Of a stretch of DNA of 64,000 nt, positions 53,861-63,352 are shown in pieces. A program made the position numbers and the translations under genes. The stretch covers positions 124,001-188,000 of the forward strand of contig JBILBF010000002.1 of the NCBI GenBank assembly GCA_044353855.1, given 5' to 3'. Within the stretch, counting starts at the first letter, position 1. Every line of letters begins with the position of its first letter. The notes under the pieces are model-generated. The model saw only the letters and a list, made by a program, of their open reading frames with translations, had not been told where the DNA came from and did no database searches. The DNA is from UKL13-3 sp044353855. Its GTDB lineage: Bacteria; Bacteroidota; Bacteroidia; UKL13-3.

Positions 53861-54358
53861 TTACTCCATATCAAACCTCTCAACATACTCAATCAACCCA
53901 AACTGTGCAAAATGGTGTGCGTAATGTTTGTAATGAAACCAAAGCCATTCTTGGTAGTTAAGCTTACCAAACATATTGTGAATGGTTTTAAATTCAGCAC
54001 CTTGAGTGGCAAATAATTGTTTGAATGCTTGATAATTTTGGAGTAAATTGTATTTAGCCTGTTCATGTTCTACGTTATCTGTTTTTTGCAACAAGCTAAA
54101 AATCGGATTGGTAAAATTCTTGGAAAGTGGCCTATCGCTGTTGAATCCAATAGCTTTATACTTTTCCCATTTTTCATTAATCAGTTCTTCACCAATTTTA
54201 TAAACGCCCATCGATAATTTTAAGGCATCACTTAAATGATCCAACATTTGTGTTGCATTCATTGTTCCCCATTTGGGCAATACTTTAGGGCTGAGAGGAG
54301 CAATATAGTGTGGTACAATTTGCTCAAAATAGTTTTCAAGTTTATGGATACTCTGCAT
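53861..54358 (-). CDS. DinB-like (DUF1569) four-helix protein
   Basis: 165 residues. KWGTMNATQMLDHLSDALKL (His near residue 41) and WLWFHYKHYAHHFAQFG (His residues near 150) supply the metal-binding positions of the DinB superfamily. Related proteins are often misnamed oxepin-CoA hydrolase. The function is unknown. Its ATG directly follows the subtilase stop with no gap. Confidence 0.75.
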   Translation of the reverse strand: MQSIHKLENYFEQIVPHYIAPLSPKVLPKWGTMNATQMLDHLSDALKLSMGVYKIGEELINEKWEKYKAIGFNSDRPLSKNFTNPIFSLLQKTDNVEHEQAKYNLLQNYQAFKQLFATQGAEFKTIHNMFGKLNYQEWLWFHYKHYAHHFAQFGLIEYVERFDME

Positions 54359-55993
54359 TTATGGAATAGTAAAAGGTTGAACCAACAATTTATTTTCGCT
54401 AACAACAAGCAAGCTATACTTTCCTTTTTTTAATTCTTTATTTTTTTTTAGGGACACACGAATAGTACCTTTTACATTCATTGTTTCTGAATGCACTTCA
54501 ATATCTTGCTCATTTTTAATAACAATATTAATCTTATGGGCTGCTGTCGCTTGATAAGCAAGATGCATGCGTTTATCGCCCAAATACCTTATGTCTAATA
54601 GTTTTTCAGCTGTGTCGTTTAGTAACAACAAATAAGCCAATTGCATATCGGGAATACCATATCCAAAACTATTATCCGGTTTGTAATAATGATTGCCACT
54701 GGTATGCAACGCTTGAACTATTTCTTGAGGATTTTTGGTTGGACAAGCTTGCATCAAACAAGCAATTGCACCTGCCATTAGTGGGCTTGCATAAGAAGTA
54801 CCATCACCTTGGTAAAACACTCCTCTGCTCGATGCCACCCATACATTATCTCCTTGAGCCATTACATCCGGCTTTATACGTTTATCTTTAGTAGGCCCAA
54901 TGGAACTAAATGAAGCCAAATGATTACCGGCATCTACACCTCCCACAGTAATTATTTCTGTTGCATCAGCTGGCACACTTATAAATTTCCAATCGCCATC
55001 TCCTTCGTTTCCGGCACTTACCACCACCACTATCCCTTTTTGCACAGCCAATGTTGCCGCTTTTGAAATCAACGCTGTTTTCCCATCTAAGTTTTTGTAG
55101 GTATAATTTTGCGAAACATCATCAAATTCATTGTACCCCAATGACGAATTTACCAAGTCAACCCCAATACTGTCTGCAAATTCAATGGCTTCTATCCAAT
55201 AGGTTTCTTCTACTGGCATTTCTGTTTTAGCGTATTCTGATCGAAACAAATAATAATTAGCCATAGGAGCAGTTCCAACAAATGTAAATGGAATATAACC
55301 TGCCATACAAGATAACACTGCTGTTCCGTGGTCATCATCTTCAAACACATTTGCATTTCGCTGTACGAAATCCTTTGTAAGTTTTAATTGATGTGAATTT
55401 CGGAGTTGGTCAAATACCAAAAGTGTATCGGCATTGTTAAAACCAGCATCTATAACCGCAATATTTACACCTTTACCTGTGTATCCTTGTTCATGCAATA
55501 AGTGGGTGTTCAGCATGCATACTTGCCTATACGTTTTACCATAAAAACTAGTATCTGTTTGTTTCTTTTTCCAGTCTACTTTGTGCTCCAATACTTTAAG
55601 CATTTCTTTACCATCAATATGCTGTTTGGTTGAAACAAGTATTGTTTGATGTTCACCCAAATATTTAACCAGTATGACAAATGAGAAGTTCTTAAGTGTA
55701 TCAAAGTAGTTTTTAGTAGGCACAACTACTGCAATACCATTGAGCCATTTACTCTTGCTGAGTATAACAATCCCTTTTTGTTCAAATTGCTGCAAATACG
55801 AACTGGAAATTGGCAAGTCTGATTCTGTAATTTGGATTCCAAATTTTTGCCTACGCAAAATAGCTTTATCGGATAAAAATTGTTGAGGAGATGAAATAGA
55901 AAAGGCATCATCTTTACCTGAAAACGCTACCCAATAAACATGCTGAGCATAAAGTTGAGAGCTAATGAGCAATAACCCGAACAATATTCGCAT
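54359..55993 (-). CDS. Secreted S8 (subtilisin-like) peptidase, probably T9SS-exported
   Basis: 544 residues. A signal peptide covers 1-16 (ILFGLLLISSQLYA). An N-terminal inhibitor-like propeptide (about 17-160) precedes the catalytic domain, with Asp182 (IAVIDAGF), His222 (DDDHGTAV), Asn329 (SAGNEGDG) and Ser400 (GDGTSYASP). The C-terminal about 75 residues (NIVIKNEQ, then KKGKYSLLVVSENKLLVQPF) resemble a type A T9SS sorting domain. The peptidase is probably active and displayed or released outside. Its ATG overlaps the lipoprotein stop (TAATG). Confidence 0.88.
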   Translation of the reverse strand: MRILFGLLLISSQLYAQHVYWVAFSGKDDAFSISSPQQFLSDKAILRRQKFGIQITESDLPISSSYLQQFEQKGIVILSKSKWLNGIAVVVPTKNYFDTLKNFSFVILVKYLGEHQTILVSTKQHIDGKEMLKVLEHKVDWKKKQTDTSFYGKTYRQVCMLNTHLLHEQGYTGKGVNIAVIDAGFNNADTLLVFDQLRNSHQLKLTKDFVQRNANVFEDDDHGTAVLSCMAGYIPFTFVGTAPMANYYLFRSEYAKTEMPVEETYWIEAIEFADSIGVDLVNSSLGYNEFDDVSQNYTYKNLDGKTALISKAATLAVQKGIVVVVSAGNEGDGDWKFISVPADATEIITVGGVDAGNHLASFSSIGPTKDKRIKPDVMAQGDNVWVASSRGVFYQGDGTSYASPLMAGAIACLMQACPTKNPQEIVQALHTSGNHYYKPDNSFGYGIPDMQLAYLLLLNDTAEKLLDIRYLGDKRMHLAYQATAAHKINIVIKNEQDIEVHSETMNVKGTIRVSLKKNKELKKGKYSLLVVSENKLLVQPFTIP

Positions 55994-56658
55994 TATGGGG
56001 TATAAGATGTTAACGTAAGACGATAGCGAAATCCTCGTGAACCACCCACTTGTGTGTTAATAGAATCGGAAACCAAATACACCAATCCTATATTACGTGC
56101 ATATATTTCTGCTCTTTTTATTTCTTCTACAGCGTTATCCTCGTTTTTCTGAATCACAGTTAACGTATTGTCATATATACTGCTACCAATTGTTTGAGAA
56201 GTATTAAAAGTTGATACAACATATTCTTCATTACCCAATGAATTGTATGCATTGCCATCCCATTTTTTATTAAGTGTTAACGGAAAAACCAACTTTACAA
56301 ATCGTATATTTTCAATTGTTTTTTGAGCATTTAAATCTGTTTTAAGTAGTGTATATGTATTTAGTTGTTCCCAATTAAGGGTATCTACTTTTTTAATATA
56401 CCTACTGACCAATTGTTCTGTTTTACCACTTCCGTTAATATAAGTTCCTGTAATTTGTTCTTTGTATTGGTATTCAAATGTATCTATAGTTGTAAAGCCT
56501 GAGTTGTCATCATACACCAGTGAATCAACATGGTAAATCCATGTTGCGCCAATTTGTGAAGGAAAGAAGGCATAACCCAAATCAACAGCATCCGGTTCTG
56601 TTTGTTGGGTGCAAGCAACCAGCGCAATGATGTATGTTAAAACAACTATTTTTTTCAT
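55993..56658 (-). CDS. Secreted lipoprotein of unknown function
   Basis: 221 residues. The N-terminus IVVLTYIIALVACTQQTEPD has a lipobox LVAC with Cys16. The rest is beta-rich (FFPSQIGATWIYHVDSLVYD, FPLTLNKKWDGNAYNS, AEIYARNIGLVYLVSDS), a common Bacteroidota lipoprotein type with no known function. It is coupled to the subtilase gene and 52 bases after mnmA. Confidence 0.75.
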   Translation of the reverse strand: MKKIVVLTYIIALVACTQQTEPDAVDLGYAFFPSQIGATWIYHVDSLVYDDNSGFTTIDTFEYQYKEQITGTYINGSGKTEQLVSRYIKKVDTLNWEQLNTYTLLKTDLNAQKTIENIRFVKLVFPLTLNKKWDGNAYNSLGNEEYVVSTFNTSQTIGSSIYDNTLTVIQKNEDNAVEEIKRAEIYARNIGLVYLVSDSINTQVGGSRGFRYRLTLTSYTP

Positions 56659-56710
56659 GTATTCAAACTAAACGAAGATAAAACGATTAAGGTATTTTTT
56701 GGACTACATT

Positions 56711-57811
56711 TTATACATCAAAGGCATTTTCAATCCAACCACCACCAACAACATCGTTGCCTTCATAAAAAACTGCTGATTGGCCCGGTGCAATGGCTTT
56801 GACATCATCATTAAAAATAACTTTCATCCGGTTTCCTTCTTGAATAATGGTAGAAGTAGTTCCGGGGTCTTTATATCTGACTTTAGTGGTCGCTTCTAAA
56901 TGTGTATTTACATATTCGTATTTGCCCAAATTAATACCCCTTACCCACATTCCTTTTTGTTTTAATTCATGTTCCCTACCTAATACAACACGATTGGTTT
57001 GGGGTTCTATTTCCAACACAAACATAGGTTCGCCCAATGCAATTTCTAATCCTTTTCGTTGACCAACAGTATAAAAAGGGTAACCACGGTGCTTGCCTAA
57101 AACTTTACCATCACGGGTAACAAAGTCGCCTCCCTCTACTCTTTCTTCCAATCCTGCTACCCTACGTTTTAAAAATCCACGGTAATCATTATCCGGAACA
57201 AAACAAATTTCATAGCTCTCGCTTTTTTTAGCAAGTTCCTCATAGCCCATATCTATAGCCATTTGCCGTATTTCTGTTTTACGAAATTTACCCAATGGAA
57301 ACCTTGTTCTATCCAAACTTGCTTGACTCAATCCCCATAAAACATATGATTGATCTTTGTTTTCGTCCAACCCTTTTGATACAATATTACGCCCATTTTC
57401 ATGGCGGACTTGTGCATAATGACCCGTTGTGATAAACTCACAATCCAATTGATTGGCTCGTTTTAATAAAGCCTCCCACTTTATATGAGTATTGCACAAT
57501 ACACATGGGTTGGGTGTCCTACCAGCAATATACTCTTCCACAAAATTGTCAATTACAAAATCGCCAAATTCGTCTCTAATATCTAAAATCATGTGGTGAA
57601 TACCGTGTTTAACCGCAATGGTTCGGGCATCGTTTATGGAATCTAAACTACAGCACCCTGTTTCCTTTTTACTTCCTCCTGCGGTAGCATAATCCCACGT
57701 TTTCATGGTTATACCAATTACTTCATAGCCCTCTTCGGCAAGCATGACAGCAGCTACAGTGCTATCTAGGCCACCACTCATGGCAACCATAATTTTTCCT
57801 TTTTTACTCAT
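56711..57811 (-). CDS. mnmA: tRNA 2-thiouridylase
   Basis: 366 residues. SGGLDSTVAA (12-21) is the PP-loop; NPCVLCNTHIKWEAL carries the catalytic Cys106, and SYEICFVPDNDY carries Cys203. GQRKGLEIALGEPMFV is a further family motif. Residues 44-56 carry an extra Cys pair (ETGCCSLDS) not found in E. coli MnmA but normal in this group. It makes s2U34 in tRNAs. It has its own -7 box, TACGTTTG, and heads a four-gene operon. Confidence 0.95.
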   Translation of the reverse strand: MSKKGKIMVAMSGGLDSTVAAVMLAEEGYEVIGITMKTWDYATAGGSKKETGCCSLDSINDARTIAVKHGIHHMILDIRDEFGDFVIDNFVEEYIAGRTPNPCVLCNTHIKWEALLKRANQLDCEFITTGHYAQVRHENGRNIVSKGLDENKDQSYVLWGLSQASLDRTRFPLGKFRKTEIRQMAIDMGYEELAKKSESYEICFVPDNDYRGFLKRRVAGLEERVEGGDFVTRDGKVLGKHRGYPFYTVGQRKGLEIALGEPMFVLEIEPQTNRVVLGREHELKQKGMWVRGINLGKYEYVNTHLEATTKVRYKDPGTTSTIIQEGNRMKVIFNDDVKAIAPGQSAVFYEGNDVVGGGWIENAFDV

Positions 57812-57864
57812 AAAGTCAAAACATTACAGGGTAAATAGCCCTGGTGATTGATACATTCTTATTG

Positions 57865-57872
57865 CAAACGTA
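57865..57872 (-). promoter_or_regulatory. -7 box of the mnmA operon
   Basis: TACGTTTG on the minus strand, an exact TAnnTTTG match ending 53 bases before the mnmA ATG. A short hairpin (CAGGG, 7-base loop, CCCTG; 57827-57843) lies in the leader. No clear -33 box. Confidence 0.5.
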
Positions 57873-57962
57873 AGACTTTTAGCTTAAATGATTTTGTAAA
57901 CTTTATGTAAGCGGCTCTAGCTTACTATTATTTTGTATATTATAGCGGTACAAATAAAAAAA

Positions 57963-58233
57963 ATGAATATAAAAATTAAGTCAATTATAGCGCAAAACAA
58001 GACGGAAATGACCGAATTAAAAGAAGCAAATCAACACCAACCTAAGGAAATAAAAAGAGAGGCAATGATGAGGCAATATAAAAAAATGGATGCACAAGTT
58101 GACGGCATATTAGAGGACAATCAGCAAATTGAATACAACAAATTAAAAGAAGAAAAGAAATTATAAATGCGAAAAAAAACGAGAAGAGCATAAAAACTCA
58201 AAAGAAGAAATGGAATATTACAGAGGAATTTTT
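57963..58233 (+). pseudogene. Decayed Spy/CpxP-like (DUF4890-type) gene
   Basis: The first frame gives 67 residues from the ATG at 57963 (NKTEMTELKEANQHQ, then MRQYKKMDAQVDGILEDN and LKEEKKL) and stops at 58166. A different frame continues just after, with CEKKREEHKNSKEEMEYYRG to about 58233. Together they resemble the central and C-terminal helical part of a periplasmic Spy/CpxP-type protein ('ILTPEQ...YEKLKEEKK'), with the signal peptide missing. So it looks truncated at the 5' end and frameshifted. It could be a short real gene. Confidence 0.4.
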
Positions 58234-58263
58234 TAATTAAAAATAGTTAACACGATAAAATAT

Positions 58264-58289
58264 CCTAAAAAAGTTAAACCTTTTTAAGG
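58264..58289 (-). terminator. Possible terminator after the MFS gene
   Basis: CCTAAAAAAG (58264-58273) can pair with CTTTTTAAGG (58280-58289) with one mismatch and a 6-base loop, 10 bases past the MFS stop on the minus strand. The T-run is weak. Confidence 0.35.
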
Positions 58290-58298
58290 GTATTTCGA

Positions 58299-59513
58299 TT
58301 AATCCAATTCGTAATAATTCAAATCTTTTGAAAATGTTTCTTTAACATATAGGATTCCTGCAATTGCTAAGAACAAACAAATTAACCCTACAATTAATGC
58401 GGCATATATAATTCCAACAACAGGTATAAGTGCTTTAAAACTAAGTGTAATTGGAACAACAGCACCTCTTACAAAATTGGGTACGGTATTGGTAACAGTA
58501 GAGCGAATATTTGTTCCAAACTGCTCAGAAGCAATGGTAACAAAAAGCGCCCAATACCCAGTAGCTGCACCCAACATAAAACACATAAAATAAAAATATG
58601 TTTCAGAAACACTATTGTTAAACAAATAAATACACAACAATACAACTGTGAATAATAAATAACCCAACACAACTTTTTTACGGCTACGCAACCATTGGCT
58701 AAATAAGCCACTCAACAAATCGCCAAAAGACAAGCCTAAGTATGCATACATCACACTTTGAGCAACATCAATTTGCAGGTTAAACACTTCACCAAACCGA
58801 TGCGATAAATTAATAAGCACACCTATTACAAACCAAATAGGCAATCCAATAACTATACATGCCAAATATTTTAATAGATTTTGTTTGTTGCTAAAAAGAG
58901 ATAAAAAATTTCCTTTTTTAACAGCTACATTTAGTTTGGCTTGTTCATACATGCCACTTTCAAAAGCACCCGCTCTGAGCAATAATAAAACTAACCCCAT
59001 GCATCCACCAACAATATAAGTAGTCTGCCACCCAAATGATTGCCCAACCAACGAAGCTACCACAGCCCCCAACGCGCCAAAAGTTACAATGATCATGGTA
59101 CCATAGCCGCGTTTTTCTTTCTCCATACTTTCACTTACCAGAGTAATACCTGCGCCTAGCTCACCTGCTAATCCGAGTCCCGCCATTAATCGCCAAAAAG
59201 CATATTGGTCAATTGTGGATACAAATGCATTGGCAAGATTAGCAATGGAGTATAAAAAAATAGAGCCGAACAACACCGATACACGGCCTTTTTTATCTCC
59301 TAAAATACCCCATAAAATTCCTCCAATTAACATTCCTGTCATTTGAACATTAAACAAATAAATTTCATTGTTTTTAAGGGATTCGCCACTAAAACCAAGA
59401 GCCATCAAACTTTCGTTTTTGACCACATTAAACACAATAAGATCATATATATCGACAAAATAACCAAGTGCTGCAACGATTATGAGCGGATAAATTTGTT
59501 TGTTCGTTTTCAT
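58299..59513 (-). CDS. MFS transporter
   Basis: 404 residues, 12 predicted spans. GYFVDIYDLIVFNVVKNESL at the start and GILWGILGDKKGRVSVLFGS (the loop 2-3 MFS motif) are like metabolite:proton symporters; GLGLAGELGAGITLVSESM is the motif after span 4. The substrate may be an organic acid or sugar; I cannot name it. It is the last gene of a four-gene minus-strand unit, 18 bases after the TRIC gene. Confidence 0.88.
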   Translation of the reverse strand: MKTNKQIYPLIIVAALGYFVDIYDLIVFNVVKNESLMALGFSGESLKNNEIYLFNVQMTGMLIGGILWGILGDKKGRVSVLFGSIFLYSIANLANAFVSTIDQYAFWRLMAGLGLAGELGAGITLVSESMEKEKRGYGTMIIVTFGALGAVVASLVGQSFGWQTTYIVGGCMGLVLLLLRAGAFESGMYEQAKLNVAVKKGNFLSLFSNKQNLLKYLACIVIGLPIWFVIGVLINLSHRFGEVFNLQIDVAQSVMYAYLGLSFGDLLSGLFSQWLRSRKKVVLGYLLFTVVLLCIYLFNNSVSETYFYFMCFMLGAATGYWALFVTIASEQFGTNIRSTVTNTVPNFVRGAVVPITLSFKALIPVVGIIYAALIVGLICLFLAIAGILYVKETFSKDLNYYELD

Positions 59514-59531
59514 TTATTTAAGTCAATAATT

Positions 59532-60164
59532 TTAGTATTGGCTATCGCCACCTTTTTTATATAAATCGGGCATTTGGAGTCCAAAATAATTGGCTCCAAT
59601 ACGAATAATAGCAATTACAGCACCCGAAAGAATACTAATCAAATTACGATCATCCATACATAATATTAACCCAAAATATACTAACCCACCGGCTATACAA
59701 GCAGAAGCATATACATCTTTTCTAAATACATATGGTATTTCATTTAAAATAACATCACGAATAATGCCACCAAAACAACCTGTAATGGTGCCCAATGCAA
59801 TACATATCATTGGATGTAAATGAAATGCAATTCCTTTATCAATGGCAACTACACAAAATAAAGCTAGTCCTGCAGTATCTAACCAAAAAAGCAAATGGGT
59901 ATACTTTCGAATATACTTATTAAAAAATAAAGCAATAAAATAGGCAATAAACAAAATTAAAATGGCACGCATATCCAATATCCATGCAACGGGCAAACTA
60001 CCAATTAACAAATCGCGAATGGTCCCACCACCAATAGCTGTTACAAAAGTAATTACCAACACTCCAAAAATATCGAGGCGTTTTTTTATAGCTGATAAAG
60101 CACCCGAAATACCAAAAGCAATAATGCCAAAGAACTCAATTGTATTGTGAAATGTAACAATCAT
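59532..60164 (-). CDS. TRIC-type cation channel family protein (UPF0126/YicG)
   Basis: 210 residues, about seven spans. Two pseudo-repeats are seen: GISGALSAIKKRLDIFGVLV with TAIGGGTIRDLLIGS, and CFGGIIRDVILNEIPYVFRK. These Gly-rich GG.(I/V)RD motifs are TRIC channel hallmarks. Bacterial members are homotrimeric cation channels of unclear role. Its ATG overlaps the rnhB stop (ATGA). Confidence 0.88.
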   Translation of the reverse strand: MIVTFHNTIEFFGIIAFGISGALSAIKKRLDIFGVLVITFVTAIGGGTIRDLLIGSLPVAWILDMRAILILFIAYFIALFFNKYIRKYTHLLFWLDTAGLALFCVVAIDKGIAFHLHPMICIALGTITGCFGGIIRDVILNEIPYVFRKDVYASACIAGGLVYFGLILCMDDRNLISILSGAVIAIIRIGANYFGLQMPDLYKKGGDSQY

Positions 60165-60769
60165 ACTAATGGTAAAGTTAATTGCTCTGTTTTAAGCAAG
60201 GCAAAAGATAAACGGTGATAAGGAGTAATACCAAAATTTTTTATAGCCTCTCGGTGTGCTAATGTTGGGTATCCCATATTGTTACTCCATCCATATTGGC
60301 TGTATTCATTATGTAAGTTTCTCATGAAATCATCTCTGTATGTTTTGGCTAAAATACTGGCCGCAGCTATACTTTGGTAAGTTGCATCACCTTTTACAAT
60401 ACACTCATGTTGTATTTTTTTATAGGGAATAAAACGGTTGCCATCAATTAACAACAACTCAGGTTCTCCAGTTAGTTTTGCAATGGCTTTATGCATAGCC
60501 ATAAATGAAGCTCTGAGAATATTGTGCACATCAATTTCTTGATTGGTGAGCATTGCAACGCCATAACTTAATGCCTTTTCTTCAATTTCTTGCCGCAAAT
60601 ACATACGTTTTTTATCGCTCAATTTTTTCGAGTCATCAAGTCCAATAATTGGACGATGGATATCTAAGATTACAGCTGCTGCAAATACGGGTCCAGCAAG
60701 GCAGCCTCTCCCGGCTTCATCGCAGCCAGCTTCAATTATGCCTTTCGTAAAATAACGCTTTAATCCCAT
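60161..60769 (-). CDS. rnhB: Ribonuclease HII
   Basis: 202 residues. GCDEAGRGCLAGPVFAAAVI has the active-site DEAGRG, followed by LDDSKKLSDKKR, LLIDGN and KGDATYQSIAAASILAKTYRD (other catalytic acids). Full length. It removes ribonucleotides from DNA. It overlaps the TRIC gene and starts 4 bases after the GT9 gene. Confidence 0.94.
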   Translation of the reverse strand: MGLKRYFTKGIIEAGCDEAGRGCLAGPVFAAAVILDIHRPIIGLDDSKKLSDKKRMYLRQEIEEKALSYGVAMLTNQEIDVHNILRASFMAMHKAIAKLTGEPELLLIDGNRFIPYKKIQHECIVKGDATYQSIAAASILAKTYRDDFMRNLHNEYSQYGWSNNMGYPTLAHREAIKNFGITPYHRLSFALLKTEQLTLPLV

Positions 60770-60773
60770 AGAG

Positions 60774-61808
60774 CTAAGCTAATAAATTTTCTACTTTTGT
60801 TATCACTTGCATAAGTTCAATTCTTTTAATACAAGGATTTTCGGGGTGCACACATTGTATTTGATCACAAGGATTACACTCCAAAATAGGGTGTATTACT
60901 TGTGTCTTGTTTCCCCAAGGATAAAACACAAAAGGCTCTCCAGGTCCATACAAACCTAATGATGGGGATCCACTTAAAGCTGCAATATGCAGAGGTCCAC
61001 TTTCATTCCCAACATACAATGAAGCTTTAGAACACAGTGCAGCAAGTTCGGTAAGATTAAATAACCCAGCTATAGAAAACGTTTCAAATCCCAACTGCTG
61101 TTGCATCATTTTTATGTCCATCACTTCACTTGAATCACCTGTAAAAATAATAGAAAGTCCTTTTTCTTTCTTAAGATAAATTGCCAAATCAGCATATTTA
61201 TCCCACTTGCGCAATGTTTTGCGAGCACCAATATGTAAAATAGCAAATGCCTCAATTGCATGATCGAGTATATAGGAAGTAGCCTTTTTTATATCTTGGG
61301 TACTGGTGAAAATGTGAGGTTGAATACTTTGGTTTTTAACTGCAATTATGGGTGCTATAATTTGTAAATTGGTAAGCACTTCATGTGGATGTTTTTCTGC
61401 TTTACTGTTATGGTATCGAACAGTAGCTCTATCAAATCTGTATCTAGGCCAATGGGTAATTGCAAACAAAAGGCTTCTCCATGAACCACGCAAATCTATT
61501 ATTACATCATAGGAGTGAACCAAATCAGAATAGTTGCTTGTAAGGTGATTAATATATGGATTATTATTCAGTAGCGTAATGGCAAAAGGTTTGCACAACA
61601 ATGTTACTTTTGAATGGGGAAATTGTTTTTTAAGCATCTCAAATACATGCAGCGTATAACACATATCCCCTATTTCATCTTGTCTAATACACAAAATATG
61701 CTTAGGATCAATAGCAAGTATATCTTTATTGTTGTTTATACTTTTAGACAGCAACATTGAAAATAAATACACTAATTTTTCGCGCCAATTTTGCTTAAAA
61801 TGTTTCAT
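60774..61808 (-). CDS. Family 9 glycosyltransferase (heptosyltransferase-like)
   Basis: 344 residues from the ATG at 61808; the frame extends to a TTG at 61817. CIRQDEIGDMCYTLHVFEML is the GT9 start; IDLRGSWRSLLFA, HIGARKTLRKWDKYADLAIY and LYVGNESGPLHIAALSGSPS are further GT9 motifs (the last binds the donor). It could add heptose to the lipopolysaccharide core. The C-terminal CNPCDQIQCVHPENPC motif is a known GT9 tail with several Cys. Confidence 0.88.
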   Translation of the reverse strand: MKHFKQNWREKLVYLFSMLLSKSINNNKDILAIDPKHILCIRQDEIGDMCYTLHVFEMLKKQFPHSKVTLLCKPFAITLLNNNPYINHLTSNYSDLVHSYDVIIDLRGSWRSLLFAITHWPRYRFDRATVRYHNSKAEKHPHEVLTNLQIIAPIIAVKNQSIQPHIFTSTQDIKKATSYILDHAIEAFAILHIGARKTLRKWDKYADLAIYLKKEKGLSIIFTGDSSEVMDIKMMQQQLGFETFSIAGLFNLTELAALCSKASLYVGNESGPLHIAALSGSPSLGLYGPGEPFVFYPWGNKTQVIHPILECNPCDQIQCVHPENPCIKRIELMQVITKVENLLA

Positions 61809-61834
61809 GCATTGCAATGATATGGTTTAATGTT

Positions 61835-61842
61835 TACATTTA
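61835..61842 (+). promoter_or_regulatory. Probable -7 box of the flippase gene
   Basis: TACATTTA, one mismatch to TAnnTTTG, 15 bases before the ATG at 61858. Confidence 0.35.
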
Positions 61843-61857
61843 CGGGCAGCAAGTAGC

Positions 61858-63318
61858 ATGCAAAAAAAATTTTTAACCACTCTATTCATCACTTTAGGTT
61901 TAAACCTGCTCATAAAACCTATATGGATTTTAGGAATTGACCGCACATTTCAGAACCGTCTTGGTCTTGAAGAATATGGACAATACAGTAACTTGTTTAC
62001 GTTTTCAATCATTTTGGGTTTGTTACTTGATTTTGGCATAAACAACTATAATACAACAAGTTTAGCTAAACAAAAAAACCTACTCCAAACACAATTTATA
62101 CCTTTACTCCTGCTCAAAGGGATATTGAGTTTTTTATACCTACTACTCACCTTAATACTTGGAGCATTTTATGGTTTTACATCAGCACAATTATCTATTT
62201 TATTTGTATTGAGCATCAATCAATGTATGGCTTATGCCTCAACCTATTTTAGAAGTACACTTTCAGGTCTTCAACTTTATAAAACCGATGCCTATATATC
62301 AACAGTAGATCGATTAACTATGGTTATTGGAGGTTCGGCTTTATTATTTTTAAATATATTCCAATTAAGCATAACCTCCTTTGTGTATTTACAAACTATA
62401 GGATATATTGTTGCCGTTATCGTTAGTTTTACCTGTTTATTCCCACAACTTAAACAAATCAATTTTAACTTCAACATATCTTCGATTAAACCTGTTTTCA
62501 AAAAATCACTTCCATATGCAACCCTCGCATTAATAATGATGCTATATACACGATTAGATGTAATTGCCATCAAAAAACTCGTTAAAAATGGTGATATTGA
62601 AAACGGAATATATGCCCAAAGTACTCGTTTGGTAGATGCCATTAATATGTTAGCTGTATTGGTAAGCGGATTATTATTACCCATGTTTTCGACTATGATG
62701 GCTAAACGCCAACCGCTTACGCCAATGGTAAAACTTGCAATGTTCATTTTATGGGTACCAGCAATAATGGGTGTATCATTTTGTTATATTCATGGCAATC
62801 TGTTAATGCAATTGTTATACAATGAGCAAAACCCCTATTCGATTAAAGTATTTCTAATTACCATTTCATCTGTAATACCCATGTGTATGATGTATGTTTT
62901 TGGCACATTGTTAACCGCTAAAGGCAAGTTACCTATATTAATTTATACTGCAGCCTTCGGATTGATTTTTAATGCCTCATCCAATTATTTTATGATACCA
63001 ATATATGGAGCTTGGGGAGCTGCTTTGGTAGCACTATGCACACATTCATTGGTAGCCCTTTTAAATACTTTTTTTGGAATAAGAGTTTTAAAACTAAGCC
63101 TATCAATAAGCCATTTATTAAAATATATAGTATTGTTTATTTTATGTGTTGTTAGTGTTACTGTCATTCATGATAATGTCATATCATTACTTGTTTCAAC
63201 AGTATTGTATATTCTAGCAAGTATCCTTTTTATAGTACTATTACACCTAATCGATTGGAGAACATTAACCCAAACAGTCGACTATTTTCAAAAACAAGAC
63301 CCTTTGAAAGGGCTATAA
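61858..63318 (+). CDS. Second polysaccharide flippase (Wzx-like)
   Basis: 486 residues, 12-14 spans. The N-terminus LNLLIKPIWILGIDRTFQNR and ANRLGLEEYG-like segment (GLEEYGQYSNLF) match the polysaccharide biosynthesis flippase family. Later spans include IPIYGAWGAALVALCTHSLV. It would flip a lipid-linked unit, and with the Wzz gene downstream opens a further polysaccharide locus. It is unlike the flippase at 10879 in detail. Confidence 0.85.
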   Translation: MQKKFLTTLFITLGLNLLIKPIWILGIDRTFQNRLGLEEYGQYSNLFTFSIILGLLLDFGINNYNTTSLAKQKNLLQTQFIPLLLLKGILSFLYLLLTLILGAFYGFTSAQLSILFVLSINQCMAYASTYFRSTLSGLQLYKTDAYISTVDRLTMVIGGSALLFLNIFQLSITSFVYLQTIGYIVAVIVSFTCLFPQLKQINFNFNISSIKPVFKKSLPYATLALIMMLYTRLDVIAIKKLVKNGDIENGIYAQSTRLVDAINMLAVLVSGLLLPMFSTMMAKRQPLTPMVKLAMFILWVPAIMGVSFCYIHGNLLMQLLYNEQNPYSIKVFLITISSVIPMCMMYVFGTLLTAKGKLPILIYTAAFGLIFNASSNYFMIPIYGAWGAALVALCTHSLVALLNTFFGIRVLKLSLSISHLLKYIVLFILCVVSVTVIHDNVISLLVSTVLYILASILFIVLLHLIDWRTLTQTVDYFQKQDPLKGL

Positions 63319-63332
63319 TTTTAATACTTTTG
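63303..63332 (+). promoter_or_regulatory. Promoter of the second Wzz gene
   Basis: TTTG (63303-63306), an 18-base spacer, then TACTTTTG (63325-63332), an exact -7 box, 20 bases before the ATG at 63353. The -33 box lies in the flippase C-terminal codons. Confidence 0.6.
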
Positions 63333-63352
63333 CCACAAACTATTAAGCTATC

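Noticed and set aside
62292..62747. 151-codon open frame on the minus strand
   Set aside because: Antisense to the second flippase gene; no motif or start site supports it.
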